From assembly GCA_013397695.1 (NCBI GenBank), contig VYZI01000041.1:3338987-3402986 (forward strand): 64,000 bases of DNA, in the 5' to 3' direction. The stretch is from Centropus unirufus (taxonomy: Eukaryota; Chordata; Aves; Cuculiformes; Centropidae). The notes below the pieces were generated by a model. That model did not search any database. It was not told the DNA's origin and saw only the letters and a program-made list of their open reading frames with translations. Both the position numbers and the translations under genes were made by a program. Positions 14,471 through 26,600 of this stretch are shown here, in pieces; positions within the stretch are counted from its first letter, which is position 1; every line of letters starts with the position of its first letter.

Positions 14471-17400
14471 ATCTCAGAGCTCAGGTGCCATCTATTCCGG
14501 ACAGCAGCGACCAGCATTCCTCCAGGTCTGACCAAGGGCAGGAATGCTGGTATATCCCATTTCTCCTGAAGTTTTTATTTTATTTTAAAGTGCACAGAGC
14601 AGCATGCCTGGTTTGCCTAGGAATGGCAATCCTCCTTCTTCCTTCCCTACAGTTACCTTTGTTTTGTGGCTACCTGATTATTTTGTAATCAAACTGATTA
14701 ACCCTCTCTTGCAGTGAGCCCTTTCAAAAACACCTGGTAGCCTGCAAATTAATATACACTTCTAGTATAACCTAGCAAGAATATGAGGAGGAATTGTGGG
14801 ATGTCACACTACACAAAATTAACTCATGGGCTGGCTGCAGCAATGGGACACAGATTCATTGCTCCCGTTATCCACAGCAGCTCCAGGAGCACCTTCTCAG
14901 CTGCTTTTGCTTGTCAGAGAGAAAGGATAACAGGGAGATAGTCTTTGTCAATGGAATGATTATGCAATAACTTAAAGGCACACCACGGTTTGGAAATGTA
15001 ATTGGTTTTGTTAGGAGATTATTTGTTACTATTGAATTCATTTAGCTCTTAAGTATATTCAGACACAAGTCCAAGTCCAGCCAATTTTTATGATCTTTGG
15101 CATCTGTTTAAAATTATGTAAACATCTGTTAAACACTGCTTCCCTGCGACCATAATAAAAAGGATCCTGATGGACAGTGCAGGACTGTCAAACATAAGAA
15201 AACATTTGGGACTGGGAGGGAGAGAAACGGCGCTTTCAGTTCTGGTCACACTGCATTGCTCTCAGCAATCAAGGACAACGGGCAAGATACCAGGAGACAG
15301 GATGAGGTTTTGCAGCTAATAGCAGCCTAAGTGCACACACTCACCATTTATCCGGGCTCCATTACCCTTGTGCCTGCATATGCATGCTTCTACGGGTTGC
15401 CTACAAATAATTGCATTGTTTTGTACACACACAGGACCTGAAGTGAGGGAAGTTTTGACCCCCATGTGCGCTGAGTCAAGGCTAAACAGAGCCTGTGCCC
15501 ATTCCAGATCCACAGCATTGGGATGATGCATTTCCCCTGTAAACATGGATAATGTTATCATTCTCCATATAACATTATCAACAGTCAGGTAGGAGAGAGC
15601 TCATGTTGGCCTCTGAGAGACACCAACACGCAGGACATCCCGGCACAGGAGCTGCTCCGGCCTCCGCTGCCCCTGACACAGCACGATGGGAATCTTTGTG
15701 CCAAGGTGTGTGAAGGTACCTCGGGCTGCACAAGCAGAGAGCTGACGTCTCAAATGAAACCCAGCCACGCACAGAGCCACTTCATTGGCTTTAAACAGGG
15801 AGGGGAAGACGGAGTTAACTACAGAGACAAGCTGCAGACCTGTGGGCAGTGTTGGCGCTCCTCAAGGACAGCCTCAGCTGTCAAGGCAAGCCTGGAAATT
15901 AGATGGAGATGCTAGAGAAACTTGGATTCTTCCAAAATAGTTCTCCAAAAGCAAACTCACAGGCATTTACACAGAGAAACATTTTGAGATATTTTACCCT
16001 CTGAACAGAGAGCTGACAGGAACAATCGCCTGTGTTCGCCACCCAGAGCCACCAGTGGACACCCGGAAGATTAAAAGCCCGCTCACCAGGCCTTAGACTA
16101 ACAGGCTTTTTCTTGAAAAGTTTGCAAGAGGCAAGCAAAGAGTTCTCAAGAAAGCAAGTTACGCGGTGCGAGGGTGAAGAATAAGCCGTGCAAAGAACTG
16201 CAGGTGGTGGGCAGGGCAGGAAGCACCCTGCAGCCTCTCAGAGGGCAGGAGAGAGGGGGGTGCAGGCAGCGACTCCTGCTCAAAGAACAAAGCAGCCACA
16301 AAATTCACACCGATACTTTCACCCTTCGAGAGCTTTGGTGAAGGGATAAGAAGACACATAAGGAGGGAATAGCAGCTCAAAATACAGGAAAGGATGTAAA
16401 GCAGCAGCAAGCGGGTTTCATCACACGGTGCACACCGCAAGGGGTTCCATGTCCCGACAGACGTGCAGAGCCTGGCTCAAGCTGTGCCAGTGCAACTCAC
16501 ACTTCTAAAGCCTCTGGCCACCCACTCACACTCTTCTGCTGCTCCTTCTGAACCCCAGCTTAAATGCTTTTATCACACCTAACTGTACCCTCACGTAATA
16601 TAAAACACTAATGCTTACCAAAAACAGAAGAGGTACAATCAATCGGCTGGATGAGGAACAACACAACAGTAACTCTTTGAACTGAAACAAAATTTTATCA
16701 GCCCTTAAAGCAATTCACGTGCTTGCTGTAATCAACACATGCTGCAGAGAGGGTGGAAAAGTGTTATAGATAAAAGTTTTAAGGTTTATAGTAAATTTTG
16801 CAATATTTGTATGCAACAACTGAAATACTTTGAATATCAGAACGTTTACAACTGGACAGACACACCATTACAGACAAAGATTACAATCCTAGGCGTGTAC
16901 GTTTTATGAATTATCTTAGGTTGCTTTCAGCTTAATATTTAGTCGTTAAAAAAAGGCTAGCAGGGGGTTGCTGAAGAAAGGAAGGCCTGGAAGAAATTCA
17001 CGCAGAAACGAATGAGGGTAGAATACACTTCCTGTGGTTAAATTTCAGGGTTCTCATGGCCCAACAGATGAGGTAGCAATTACCATCACTGCAAGCAAAT
17101 TCAAGTAAACTGCACTAATGCTAAACTCAAACTAAGCTCCCCTCCCTAAAGAATGGATGCAGCCCAAAGTGTCAATAATCTCTTCGAAGCATTAAGCACA
17201 GCAATGTCTTAGCATCTTTCAGCTCTATCAATAAAAAAAAAGAAGCAATATTGAAAGTCTGTGCATCCTTCAAAGCCTGCATGAGAAACAGCGCGATTAA
17301 TCTCTCATCTGTCCCAACATTCCATGTGTGGCTGGCAAGGAAAGCCAAGGATGGAGGTGAGGAGGAAACAGGTTGCTTAAACAAAGGTGTGTTTAAACTC

Positions 17401-19202
17401 TCAGCGTGGAGGTTCTCTTGTCTCCCACACAAAACTCTCCTCACTGGGCAAGACAGTCAGGAATCCAGAGAAAAGCACGTGCTCCAGAAGTCCCAACAGG
17501 CAAAGGAGAGCTCTCTGTTTTGGCATCACCACAACCAAGACCTGAACGAGACGTCGCACTCAGTGCACATAAAGCAGTCCAGGTCCTGCCCGCTGCAGGT
17601 GCCCCACGCGCTGCAATTCTCATGGCAGGAGACTGCAAGCTCAGGGACTGCTGTGGCCTCTGGCGCTGAAGAGAAAGGAAACAGTTTCCTGAATCGCTGC
17701 GAGTTATCGCAGCCCCCTTGCCTCAATCCTCAAGCACAGGAAGCAGCCCAGAAGGTGCCTGCTCCCGCAGCCTCAGCACAGGCAGAAGTTGTTACAGGAA
17801 TGCAAAATCTTCCCAAGCATCCCATCCTGCACTCCAGTTCCACCTGTTTCATCGCCTGGGTCTTCCTGTGAACACACGAGGCTGCTGCTACTGCATCTCT
17901 TTTAATTAGAGGGGCAGCCTGGGGACAGTGCTCTTTGAACCTGATGGAGATGGGAAGTGCAGCTTGGCCTGACGAACACCGAGCTGCAGCTTGGGCAGCC
18001 TTGGTTACAGCCGCTCAGGCTTCAGGCTGGAAAGGCTCCTCCAGCAAGGACTCGGCACACAGGAACAGGCGCACTTAGATTTCTGCACCCACTTTAAGAG
18101 GAAGCCCTGCACCCAACTTTGAACACATCCTCCCCCTCCTCCAGTTTCTCAGAAGTGGAAGAAAAACGACTAGTGAAGAAACTGAAGAAAATCGTAAGAG
18201 CAGGATGGATCCAGGTTGGCCAATATAAGCCCTTCATAAGCTACATGAGACACACCCACAAAGAAAAACTACCAGCCTGTCACATCACGACCCCGGCCAC
18301 AACCTGACTGGGAGCCACCATGAGTATCCAGCAACATTTTGAGCATCCCCAAAGCAGACACACTGCAGGGACACAATGGCAGCTCCAAGGAGCCTTGTCC
18401 CTCAGCTTGGAGGGTCCTCAGAAGAGAACAGACAACACCAAGACAACAGTCTATCATTGTTTTTTATAGCAATACAGGCCTGATCCACTCAACTTATATC
18501 TGTTTCGGCTTCTGCTGCCGAAGCAAAATCCTTGCTGCAAGATTTCAGTAAAGACTGAAAAACTCTAAAGGTAGTAAATTCAAAGGCTGCAAGAAGCACC
18601 AAAATTATACTTCTCTTGGTCCCTTGTAACATCAAGGGTGCTCTTTGGCTTTTGAATACGCAGATCCTACCGGAATCTCCTCATTTATGAGACTCAGCCC
18701 GTGCAGCCAAGCCTCGTGGTGTCACACATTCTCTTTGCCCCTCATGGGCGCACCTGGACATAAGGGCACACCTGGACATAAGGGAGTCCAAGGGACAGCC
18801 CACAAATGCTCCCTGCTGCTACACACAAAAACACATCACAGACCGTGCCTGGCGACACGGCGCCCCTCCTGCTGCGCACCCAACTCCATGCACGGGGAAG
18901 ATTTTCTTGGAAAAGCAGCAGCAGGCTGCGAGGGAGGCTGGCAACCACGTCGGGGGGGTGCGAGGGGCTGGCTGCGGGCGGCCCCCGGGGGCCAGCAGGA
19001 AGGTGCGGGGCTCGGGCAAACCACGAGTGAAAAAAAAACCACCCTGCATCAAAAATAGGCGATCAAAGCCCGCAGCGCAACAGCTGGGAGGGGACGCGGA
19101 TAAACCGGGATGCGCGAGCCAGAAGATCCATTGACCAAATATTTTTAAACGCGTTTAAGGATCAGCGATAAGAAACGCTTAAATACCCGTCACAGCTGTC
19201 TG

Positions 19203-19246
19203 CCCGTCGCTAAATTTAACATCATTTCAGCGTTTAATGCGACGGG
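19203..19246. repeat. Perfect 8-bp inverted repeat (hairpin) in ANKRD44 intron 1
   Basis: CCCGTCGC at 19,203-19,210 pairs with GCGACGGG at 19,239-19,246. TAAA/TTTA pairs just inside, leaving a loop of about 18 nt. It lies 320-370 bp downstream of the ANKRD44 splice donor, next to a 14-bp perfect palindrome at 19,145-19,158. Confidence 0.6.
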
Positions 19247-19569
19247 TTTTCCAGGCAGTCTGGGAACAACGGCGGCTGAGCCGAACCGGCACTTCCCAAG
19301 CGAAAAGGCGGCAGGAAAATCATTTATCCGAGTGGCCCCGCGACGAGACGAGGGAGAGATCCCGAGCAAGGGCAGGCGAGAGGCCTTTCCCAGCGAGCCC
19401 ACATCCACTTCCATCCCCGCCCGCCGACGGGAGCCGCCGGGATCGCAGCGGGGCGGTGGGGCAGGCGGCCCCGGGACGGGGGGTGGCCGCGCCGAGCGGC
19501 CGGGCGGGGAAAGAGGGAAGGGGGAGCGAGGGAAAGCGGAGCCCGCCGCCCCGCTCCCGCCCCGCTCAC

Positions 19570-19596
19570 CTGGTCGGCGAGCTTGAGCACCGCCAT
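19570..19596 (-). CDS. ANKRD44: ANKRD44 first coding exon (nine codons)
   Basis: Minus-strand ATG at 19,596 encodes MAVLKLADQ and ends at a consensus donor CAG|GTGAGC. Human ANKRD44 begins MAVLKLTDQ as I remember it, and the paralogues ANKRD28 (MAFLKLRDQ) and ANKRD52 differ more. ANKRD44 is a predicted ankyrin-repeat regulatory subunit (ARS-B) of the cytoplasmic/nuclear protein phosphatase 6 holoenzyme. Support is the peptide, the splice donor, the CpG island and the conserved order ANKRD44-SF3B1, both minus. The remaining exons, which encode all the ankyrin repeats, must lie left of position 1: no ankyrin-like peptide is visible on the minus strand from 1 to 19,569. An upstream ATG at 19,621 opens an overlapping out-of-frame reading frame. 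Confidence 0.9.
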
Positions 19597-19647
19597 CCTG
19601 CGCCGCGGCTCCCGCGCACATGCGGCTCCGCGCAGGCGGCTCCGCGC

Positions 19648-19708
19648 CCGCCGCTCCTGCTGCTCCCGCTGCTCCCGCCGCTCCTGCTGCTCCTGCTCCC
19701 GCTGCTGG
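19648..19708. repeat. GC-rich triplet repeat in the presumed ANKRD44 5' UTR
   Basis: Imperfect run of GCTCCTGCTGCTCCC-type units on the plus strand (GAGCAGCAG/GAGCGGCGG on the sense strand of ANKRD44), about 50-110 nt upstream of the start codon. If transcribed it would be a structured, G-rich leader. Confidence 0.75.
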
Positions 19709-19870
19709 CGCGGCTCGGGGCCGCCCAGCCCAGCCCAGGAAGCAGGGGCGGGCGGCCGCCTCGCTCGGGCTGCGCCGCCGCCTGCAGCCGCCTTTGTTGG
19801 TGCCGGACCCGCCCCGGGGGCGGCTCTGACCGCGGCTGCCCCGGGGCGCGCGGGGGCACCTGCCGCGGGG

Positions 19871-20690
19871 AGACCCGGGACCCCGCATCCCGGCTGTCCC
19901 GGGGACGGAGGGAGGCAGCCACCCCATCCCGCAGGGACCCGGGACTCCCGCNNNNNNNNNNNNNNNNNNNNNNNNNNNNNNNNNNNNNNNNNNNNNNNNN
20001 NNNNNNNNNNNNNNNNNNNNNNNNNNNNNNNNNNNNNNNNNNNNNNNNNNNNNNNNNNNNNNNNNNNNNNNNNNNNTCCCGGCTGCCCAAGGGACGGAGG
20101 GAGGCAGCCACCCCATCCCGCAGGGACCCGGGACTCCCGCCTCCCGGCTGCCCAAGGGACGGAGGGAGGCAACCACCCTCTCCCGCAGCGACTCGGGACC
20201 CCCGCATCCCGGCTGCCCAGGGGACGGAGGGAGGCAGCCACCCGGGACCCCCGCATCCCGGCTCTCCCGGGGACAGAGAAAAAGATGCAGCCACCCCATC
20301 CCGCAGCCACCCGGGACCCCCGCATGCCGGCTGCCCACGGGAGGGAGAGAGGCAGCCACCTGGGACCCCCGCATCCTGACTGTCCAGGGGACAGAGGAAA
20401 AGATGCAGCCACCCTATCCTGCAGTGACTCGGGACCCCTGCATCCCGCCTGCCCAGGGGAGGGAGGAAAGGATGAACCCCGCATGCCGGCTGCCCAGGGA
20501 ATGGAGGGAGGTAGCCACGCCATCCCGCGGGGAGCCGGGACCCGTACATCCCGGTTGCCGAGGGCAGGGAGGGAGGCCATCCCACGGTGGCCCGGGACCC
20601 CCGCATCCCGGCTGCCAAGGAGAGGCAGGGACTCGGCCCTCCCGGCCTTGGAGCGGGCAGCCCGGGACCCCCCATCCCACTCCAGGCTGG
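19871..20690. repeat. Minisatellite with 49-69 bp units, interrupted by an assembly gap
   Basis: At least ten diverged tandem units, each starting TCCCGGCTG or a close variant, then GGGACGGAGGGAGG, CAGCCACC and GGGACCCCCGCA. Intact units before and after the gap are 65 bp (starts at 19,888, 20,077 and 20,142). Later units are 49 or 69 bp, the 69-bp type carrying an AGAGAAAAAGATG insertion. Degenerate copies run to about 20,690. It creates long open frames on both strands that are artefacts of the repeat. Confidence 0.9.
19952..20076. other. Assembly gap, 125 Ns
   Basis: A run of 125 undetermined bases inside the minisatellite. The last unit before it starts at 19,888 and the next at 20,077, so the gap would fit just under two 65-bp units if sized correctly. 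True copy number is unknown. Confidence 0.99.
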
Positions 20691-23600
20691 GGGAACTCAC
20701 TCCAGTTCCCTTGCGTGAGCACCGGGAACTTCAGCCCCACCGTGGTTTCTTCCAAGCAGAGGGACCCAAAGCTCTGGAAAAGTGGAAGCCAAGGCCTTTT
20801 CCTTTCCCTTTTTGCCTTGTGGGTGCATGTGCAGAGGAGCCAAGTGTTTGCCAAACCGGCACAGCTCTGGGAGGGAAGGCCAGACCTGGCATCACATCCT
20901 TTGAGGGTTTTTACCTCTCTTTAATGATACAGTTTGAACAGCTGCCATGCAGGGATTCGGTAATTCCTGACAACTCCAAGTCTTTCCATATTCACAATAT
21001 TATTTCACTTCTCAAGGACCAGCACAGCGGATAAACTGTCCTTTTCAGGCAGACCCTGCCCTGTGCTGCAGAGCAAAAGGAACATTATCCCATGTTCCTG
21101 TTGAGTTGATCTGGGAGAAACTCTGGTTTTCCAGAAAGTCTGGCTGTCCCTGGGACTGCAGCACCACAGTGAGACATAAAGTGGACACCAAGCATGAAGG
21201 GGCAAATTCTTCCTTGCCCCTCAGAAATGATAAACTGAATCCCTGGAGCTGTCATTAGATGCATGGCAACAGTTGGACATTGAGGGTAATAAGGGTTATT
21301 CCATTTTTTTCTGAGGACACCTAATCGAAGATCAAAGGATTGAAGACCTCCTCTTCCCTTTCTCTGTTGTATGAAGAGGCCAGGTATTTCCCCACAAGTC
21401 CCCTACCCCAACATATCGGATATAACCGGGATTTTTCAACACTTGATTACAGAATGGGGTGACTTTAAGCAGTTAATAAAAAAGAGAAGTGTCTTCTGTG
21501 GAAGATAAACCAATCCAAGAAGGAAACAGATGTTGGTTTCAGGCTTCTGAGGCATCATTATAAATGAGGATTAAAAAAAAAACAGACAAGTCACAACGCG
21601 CTTTAGCTACATCTATTTTAAAGGGGTCTTAATGGAAAATGAGTGTTACTATAAATCAATCTTTTAAAGAAAAAAATTAAAAAGCACCAAGAGAATCCAG
21701 TACCTGTTAGGAATGTGTGAACTCAAGATAGATTTTAATATCTTCTCCCCTTATGGTCTTCCTCATGCCAGAACACCGAGAAGCATTGCTCGGTGTCAAA
21801 CCACACGCTGAGAAGGGCAGTTGGCAGCGCTGCTGTGCACCACAGACCAGAGCCTTTTCTGCTTCTCGCTGATTCAATCCAGAAATTCTGCTCTGACAGT
21901 CCACTCCCAGGCTCTGTTGAAACATGTGCTCACCACACAGAGGTCAGAAGTAAGCAGAAGTTCACTTCCAGCTGAGAGCGCACAAAAAAAAAGAGAGAAA
22001 GAGTGGGAAAATGGAAGGAACTTTTAGCATCGTAAGAAAAGGTCTGTTTTGCCATTTCCACTGTAAAGCCTTCTTTCCAAAGACTTAGTCACGGCATTTT
22101 TCCTGCAGCTAAACTTGGTGGCTGGGTAAGGAAAATGATTTTTCAGATTTGCTCCATGAACGCCTCATTTTCTGACCTAAGATTCTGGTACAAACACAGT
22201 ACCTTCTTAGGATCCCAAATAACCTCCTTTCAGGGAGCTAAGCAGGTGGGATGGCACCTGAATGGAAATCTGATGATGCAGTAGGAGCTCAGTTCCTTGG
22301 GAGAAGATAATTGAGCTAGACACAAGCTAGTACTAAAGTATTTTTCCAGAGTTTTTTGTTCCCAAAAAATACAGTCTAATGCCAGCTCCTCTTTCTCAGG
22401 CCCCACAGGATGGTGTCTGGGAAGACCAACCACCTACAATGCCATTCCCTGGGAGGGTCTCCCTGGGGAATGCAGGACTACAGGAAAAACATTCCCATCC
22501 CATATGAAGAGGGCAGCCCCCCCGTTTAGAGAGGTCCTGTCAATTATATTTACACTCTCTATTTAAAGTGTCATTTGTGTGAGCCACCAAGATTAGTCAC
22601 AGTGCTACAATTATTACCATGGCAGTAAACCAACCCAAGATTTCAGTGAAAGCACAACATCCTCCTCTCCTGTTCACAAAACAGCACCAGCAACCACATT
22701 GCAGTTCTTTTCTTGGAAGAAGCAGCACGGACATTTGTATCCAGAACTATTTTTTCAAGTAATGGTCAAACCTGCAGCTTTCAAACCTGCAACATTATGT
22801 TGATTTCCCATGCTGGCATGTGAACAATTATCATCAAAACAAGTGTGCAACAGCCTTAATGAGAATACTCCTCAGCTTGCCAGATATTGTCATCTTGGAT
22901 TAAAGCTGTATTTGAAAAGAAAAAAGCCCTAAGGCTACACTGGGCCTCGGTCAGGGAAGTGGAAAGAAACCCTCTAAGGATGACTGGTGCATTTGTTCCG
23001 TATTGACCTGTGCCCGACCCTCAGAGGATTCTGTGCAAGCAGTTGAAACACCCTCCCATTGCATATTTTAAGAAGAAAAATATAAATATGAAGCCTTGAA
23101 CGTTAGCACTTAAGCGATTTCTGGCCAGCAGTAAGGAAGAAAAGAACAGCTCCAAATATTTCGCAGCTTCCCCTATTGAGATTTCTTGATCTTCTGGCCA
23201 CAACACAATAGGGCTCTGCAGGACACTTGACCCACTGTAACAGGCCTCTGCCTATTTTTTCTCCTCGTTTTTTTTTTTCCTGTCCGCAGCAAAACCAGAG
23301 TTCCTCCAGTTCCACCTGAAACTGGATGAGCACCATTTGCTATGAGCAGTCATAGGTGCATGAGCCACTTCCTCACTCAGAATTTGTGTCAGGAAAGCAC
23401 CCAGCATTCTCCTAACCACTTGGTCTCAGCAAAACTCCCGGGCACGCTTAGGTTTAAGCACGTGACTTCAACAGAACTGAACCATCATCACAAGTGATCT
23501 GCCCTCTGTGAGGATCTCCCAGGCTGCTTTCACTTGGTGTGACACTGCCAGTTTGGGCACTGACTTAGGACTTGGACTCACCATCAATTCTCTCCCGCGC

Positions 23601-26600
23601 CACAGTATTCCTGCGTGGTCCTGAGTGAGCAACCTGGGCTCCCGGTGCCTGGCTTTCTGCTTGGACAAGGATGTTCTCCCGCCCTGCAAGGTGCAGCTCT
23701 CAGGCAGCTGGGGAAGGGTCTCAGGTTGCTCTGCCATCGCAGCCTTCTCACGCAGTGTCAGGAAAACAATAGCTGGGAGCTGCACCAGAGGAAAAGAAAG
23801 CAACCTCATTGAAATAAATCCATTTGCACCGTACTTAAACGCTACGGAGAATATGGATGTGGATGGGAAGTGAGTGAACGGACAAGAGTGCAAGAGGTTA
23901 GGAGCTCCCCTGCACCACTGCTCCTCCTGCGGCAGGACCAGCGGGTCTGCAAGTTGCCTGCTGGATCCCAACAAGTGCTCCCGTGTCTGGGATAGGCAGA
24001 TCTGTGCATCAGTCTGATATTTCCACAGCCTAACAGGATGTGGTCTCCTTAAGGCTGCCAAAAGTCTGCACCACCACCCTCCTCCCAGCTCCTGCTCTGC
24101 TGGCACAGCCGAGACCAGAGGAGGGGAAGGGCTCAGCGCTGTTTTGCTCTCCCAGCTCGGGTCCGCTGCTGTATTTAAGCGCGATGATCACTCACAGATG
24201 GAGGGTGCAATTTTTTGTGGATGTGTCTTTGGCTCCTGCCTTGTGAAAAAAGCTGAAGTACAGTCAGGATATTCCTTAGCAGTGTTCATCTGCCACTACT
24301 GAGCAGGGATGAAAGACCGGCTGATGGCAGAACACGCCTTTGTTCTCTCTAACCATTTCTGATGACTTCAAATATCACGCATGCCCCTGGTCTCTACCTG
24401 TTGCCGATCCTCTAAGAGCAGCACATAACCGCCCTGCTGTGCCTTCTTCCCCCTTACAGACTCGGTGGGAGCCAGCCAGAGTGATGTATATGCATCATTA
24501 CCAGAGGGCAGCGGTGGAAACAAGCAAAACATACAGAGCTGTGTGAATTTTAAATAGAACGGCAAACACAGGCCCCAGCAGGAGACTGGGTGAGGGAAAC
24601 ATAGGAGACAATAATAACTGCTGCCGCCACCTCCCCCTCCTGCACTCCTGCAGCACACAGGGTGACGGGGGGGTGGCAGGGAGGCTGTCACCTCAGAAGA
24701 TGCTTCAGTCCGCCTGTCAATGCCATCTCCAGGTCTTCTCCCTTCTGTTTTAGTGTGATTGCTTTCCACGAGGCATAAAAAGCAAACAAAACTAATCAAT
24801 CCCTGGATAAGGGCAGAGAGGGAAGAAAGGAGACTTTGGCAGCACCTCCTCTTATCCAGACACAGGCATCCTCTCATTTCAAACACTTTTTTATTATACT
24901 TGTGCAGCTGTGTATTTAATACATGGAGAGGCTTAGACATGTGATACAATTGGAAACTGCGAATTTGAAGCTGAAAATACAACTATGGAAGCCTTCTGCC
25001 CTGTTAATCAAAACGGAACAAACACTCTCCCATATGGTAAGGTGCTCTTACAGCTGGTCTTAGCTAGCAGCTCTCTTGCAGACATCACCGTGACTAGTAC
25101 TAGGTATCAAAAACAGGAGAGGAATTAAAGCAGATGACAAGTAGACTGGCTGAGCTGGGCCAACTCCTTTCTGGTTACACCAGTCTAGAAATCAGTCTCT
25201 GCAAAAGAGGATTTCAGACAGTGATAAGCATTAGGCGCGTTTCAGTTCTTAAAGCAAATTGTTAGTTGCCTGCACACATACTCATCTAGCTTCACCATCT
25301 CTGAGAGAAAACTGAAATACAATTTTCAGTACTTTCACACATAGGTCTGGGCTCGATCTAGAAACCAGGTAAGTCAGTAGAACGACGTGTTGATTTCCAT
25401 GAGCTTTAGACAAGGTTTCACAGGACGCAGTGAGGACAAGGGAGAAAAAAAGGCTATGGTTTTGCTGCTTTGTATTGCATAAAGAGGGCTGGCCAGAGAC
25501 ATCTGGGTTATTTTGCTGTTTGTTTGGGGGTTTTCCTTCTAGCTCTTGTCTTTCTTCCCTGGGAAATATCAAGTAATCTGATTTTGCTTTAAGTTTTCCA
25601 ACAGACAAAAAAAACTAACCCCCCCTCCTAAACCCCAACAGACAAGAAGAAGAAAACCCACATTGGACACTTCATCACATTATGGAACTGCTGGCCTGGC
25701 CATGGAGTCTGGACTCGGTACCAAAGCAGGCTCTCTCTACCAACTGGTGCTAAGGTACTGGAGTTAAAAAAGGAGAAAAATAAATGAGGAAAAAAAAAGA
25801 AAGAGCAAAACCAAGATAGCAAGTGGAAAGTTCAGTATTTAAATTTTCTCTCCCCGGCTCTGTATGAATCCATATATGGGTACATACAATATCTTAAATC
25901 TCCTGTGCCATTAATCTTCTAGGGGAAACAGAGAGAAAATAGAAGGCAGAAGAAAAGTATATTCAGGGCTTCCTTGTGCAGAGTGTGAATATATATGAGT
26001 TTCAGTATTCCAATCCTACCTACACCCCACCACCCCCAAATCAGGACAACAGCCTTTGGATTTTAAAAGCAGTGCCTTCCAGTACTCGTGGTCTGAAGTG
26101 ATTCACCAGGCTTGAAGTATTCTTCTTTCATTTAAATCCTCATTTTCCAGTGACTTAGATTTCAAAGTATGCCTGACCTTTGAAGAATTCAGCAAATGGT
26201 CTCCAGGGGGTAGGATTCCTGTTACTCTGAAACATCCTGGGTACCCCCTCTGAGTGCAGCATCAGGTGCCTGTACAAGCTGTATTTATCTAATGAGTAAC
26301 ACACATTAGGAAGATATCATTGATAGTTCAAACGGACACTACACCGACCTCTCTTTATACACTCACTTCACCTAAACAACCTACAGCAATTAGTTATTTG
26401 CAGTCCCGAGCTTGGAAGTCTCTTTTTTTTTTTCACTTTGATCATCAAGATCAAATTCATTGACCTGTGGAGATATCACAAAATACAAGTTTTAATCTCA
26501 GTTGCATTAGGACATCATAATTATTTTAATATAAGATTTCCTGTCCTTGGTCTTTTTACTTCTCGGTACCTGCATAATCTTCACTTCTGCCTGGTTCTAG

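Larger units (their letters stand above)
1..19569 (-). other. ANKRD44: ANKRD44 intron 1 (partial), no other gene recognised
   Basis: About 19.6 kb of non-coding sequence downstream of the ANKRD44 first exon. It contains one CR1 tail (14,363-14,470), poly-A/T runs (for example 3,091-3,102, 10,614-10,628 and 12,911-12,923), a (GT)n run near 9,930, a short tandem duplication at 18,750-18,785, and candidate regulatory patches at 7,262-7,445 and 9,089-9,260. None of the open frames of 60-206 codons resembles a known protein. Confidence 0.8.
19237..20700. promoter_or_regulatory. CpG island / ANKRD44 promoter region
   Basis: Very GC-rich, CpG-dense block around the ANKRD44 first exon, in contrast to AT-rich flanks. 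It contains SP1-like GGGCGG runs (around 19,450-19,490), a triplet repeat, a minisatellite and an assembly gap. No TATA box is evident. The transcription start is not determinable from sequence alone. Confidence 0.8.

Noticed and set aside
17251..17871. 206-codon plus-strand frame in ANKRD44 intron 1
   Set aside because: Composition-driven, no family resemblance, and no start context or promoter seen.
19190..21034. Open frames of 369-483 codons on both strands across the CpG island
   Set aside because: They run through a minisatellite and a block of Ns. Translations are low-complexity, arginine/proline/glycine-rich, in several frames and on both strands, as expected of stop-poor GC-rich repeats.
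24368..24982. 204-codon minus-strand frame
   Set aside because: No recognised domain. It contains a simple glycine run from CCGCCACCTCC-type sequence.
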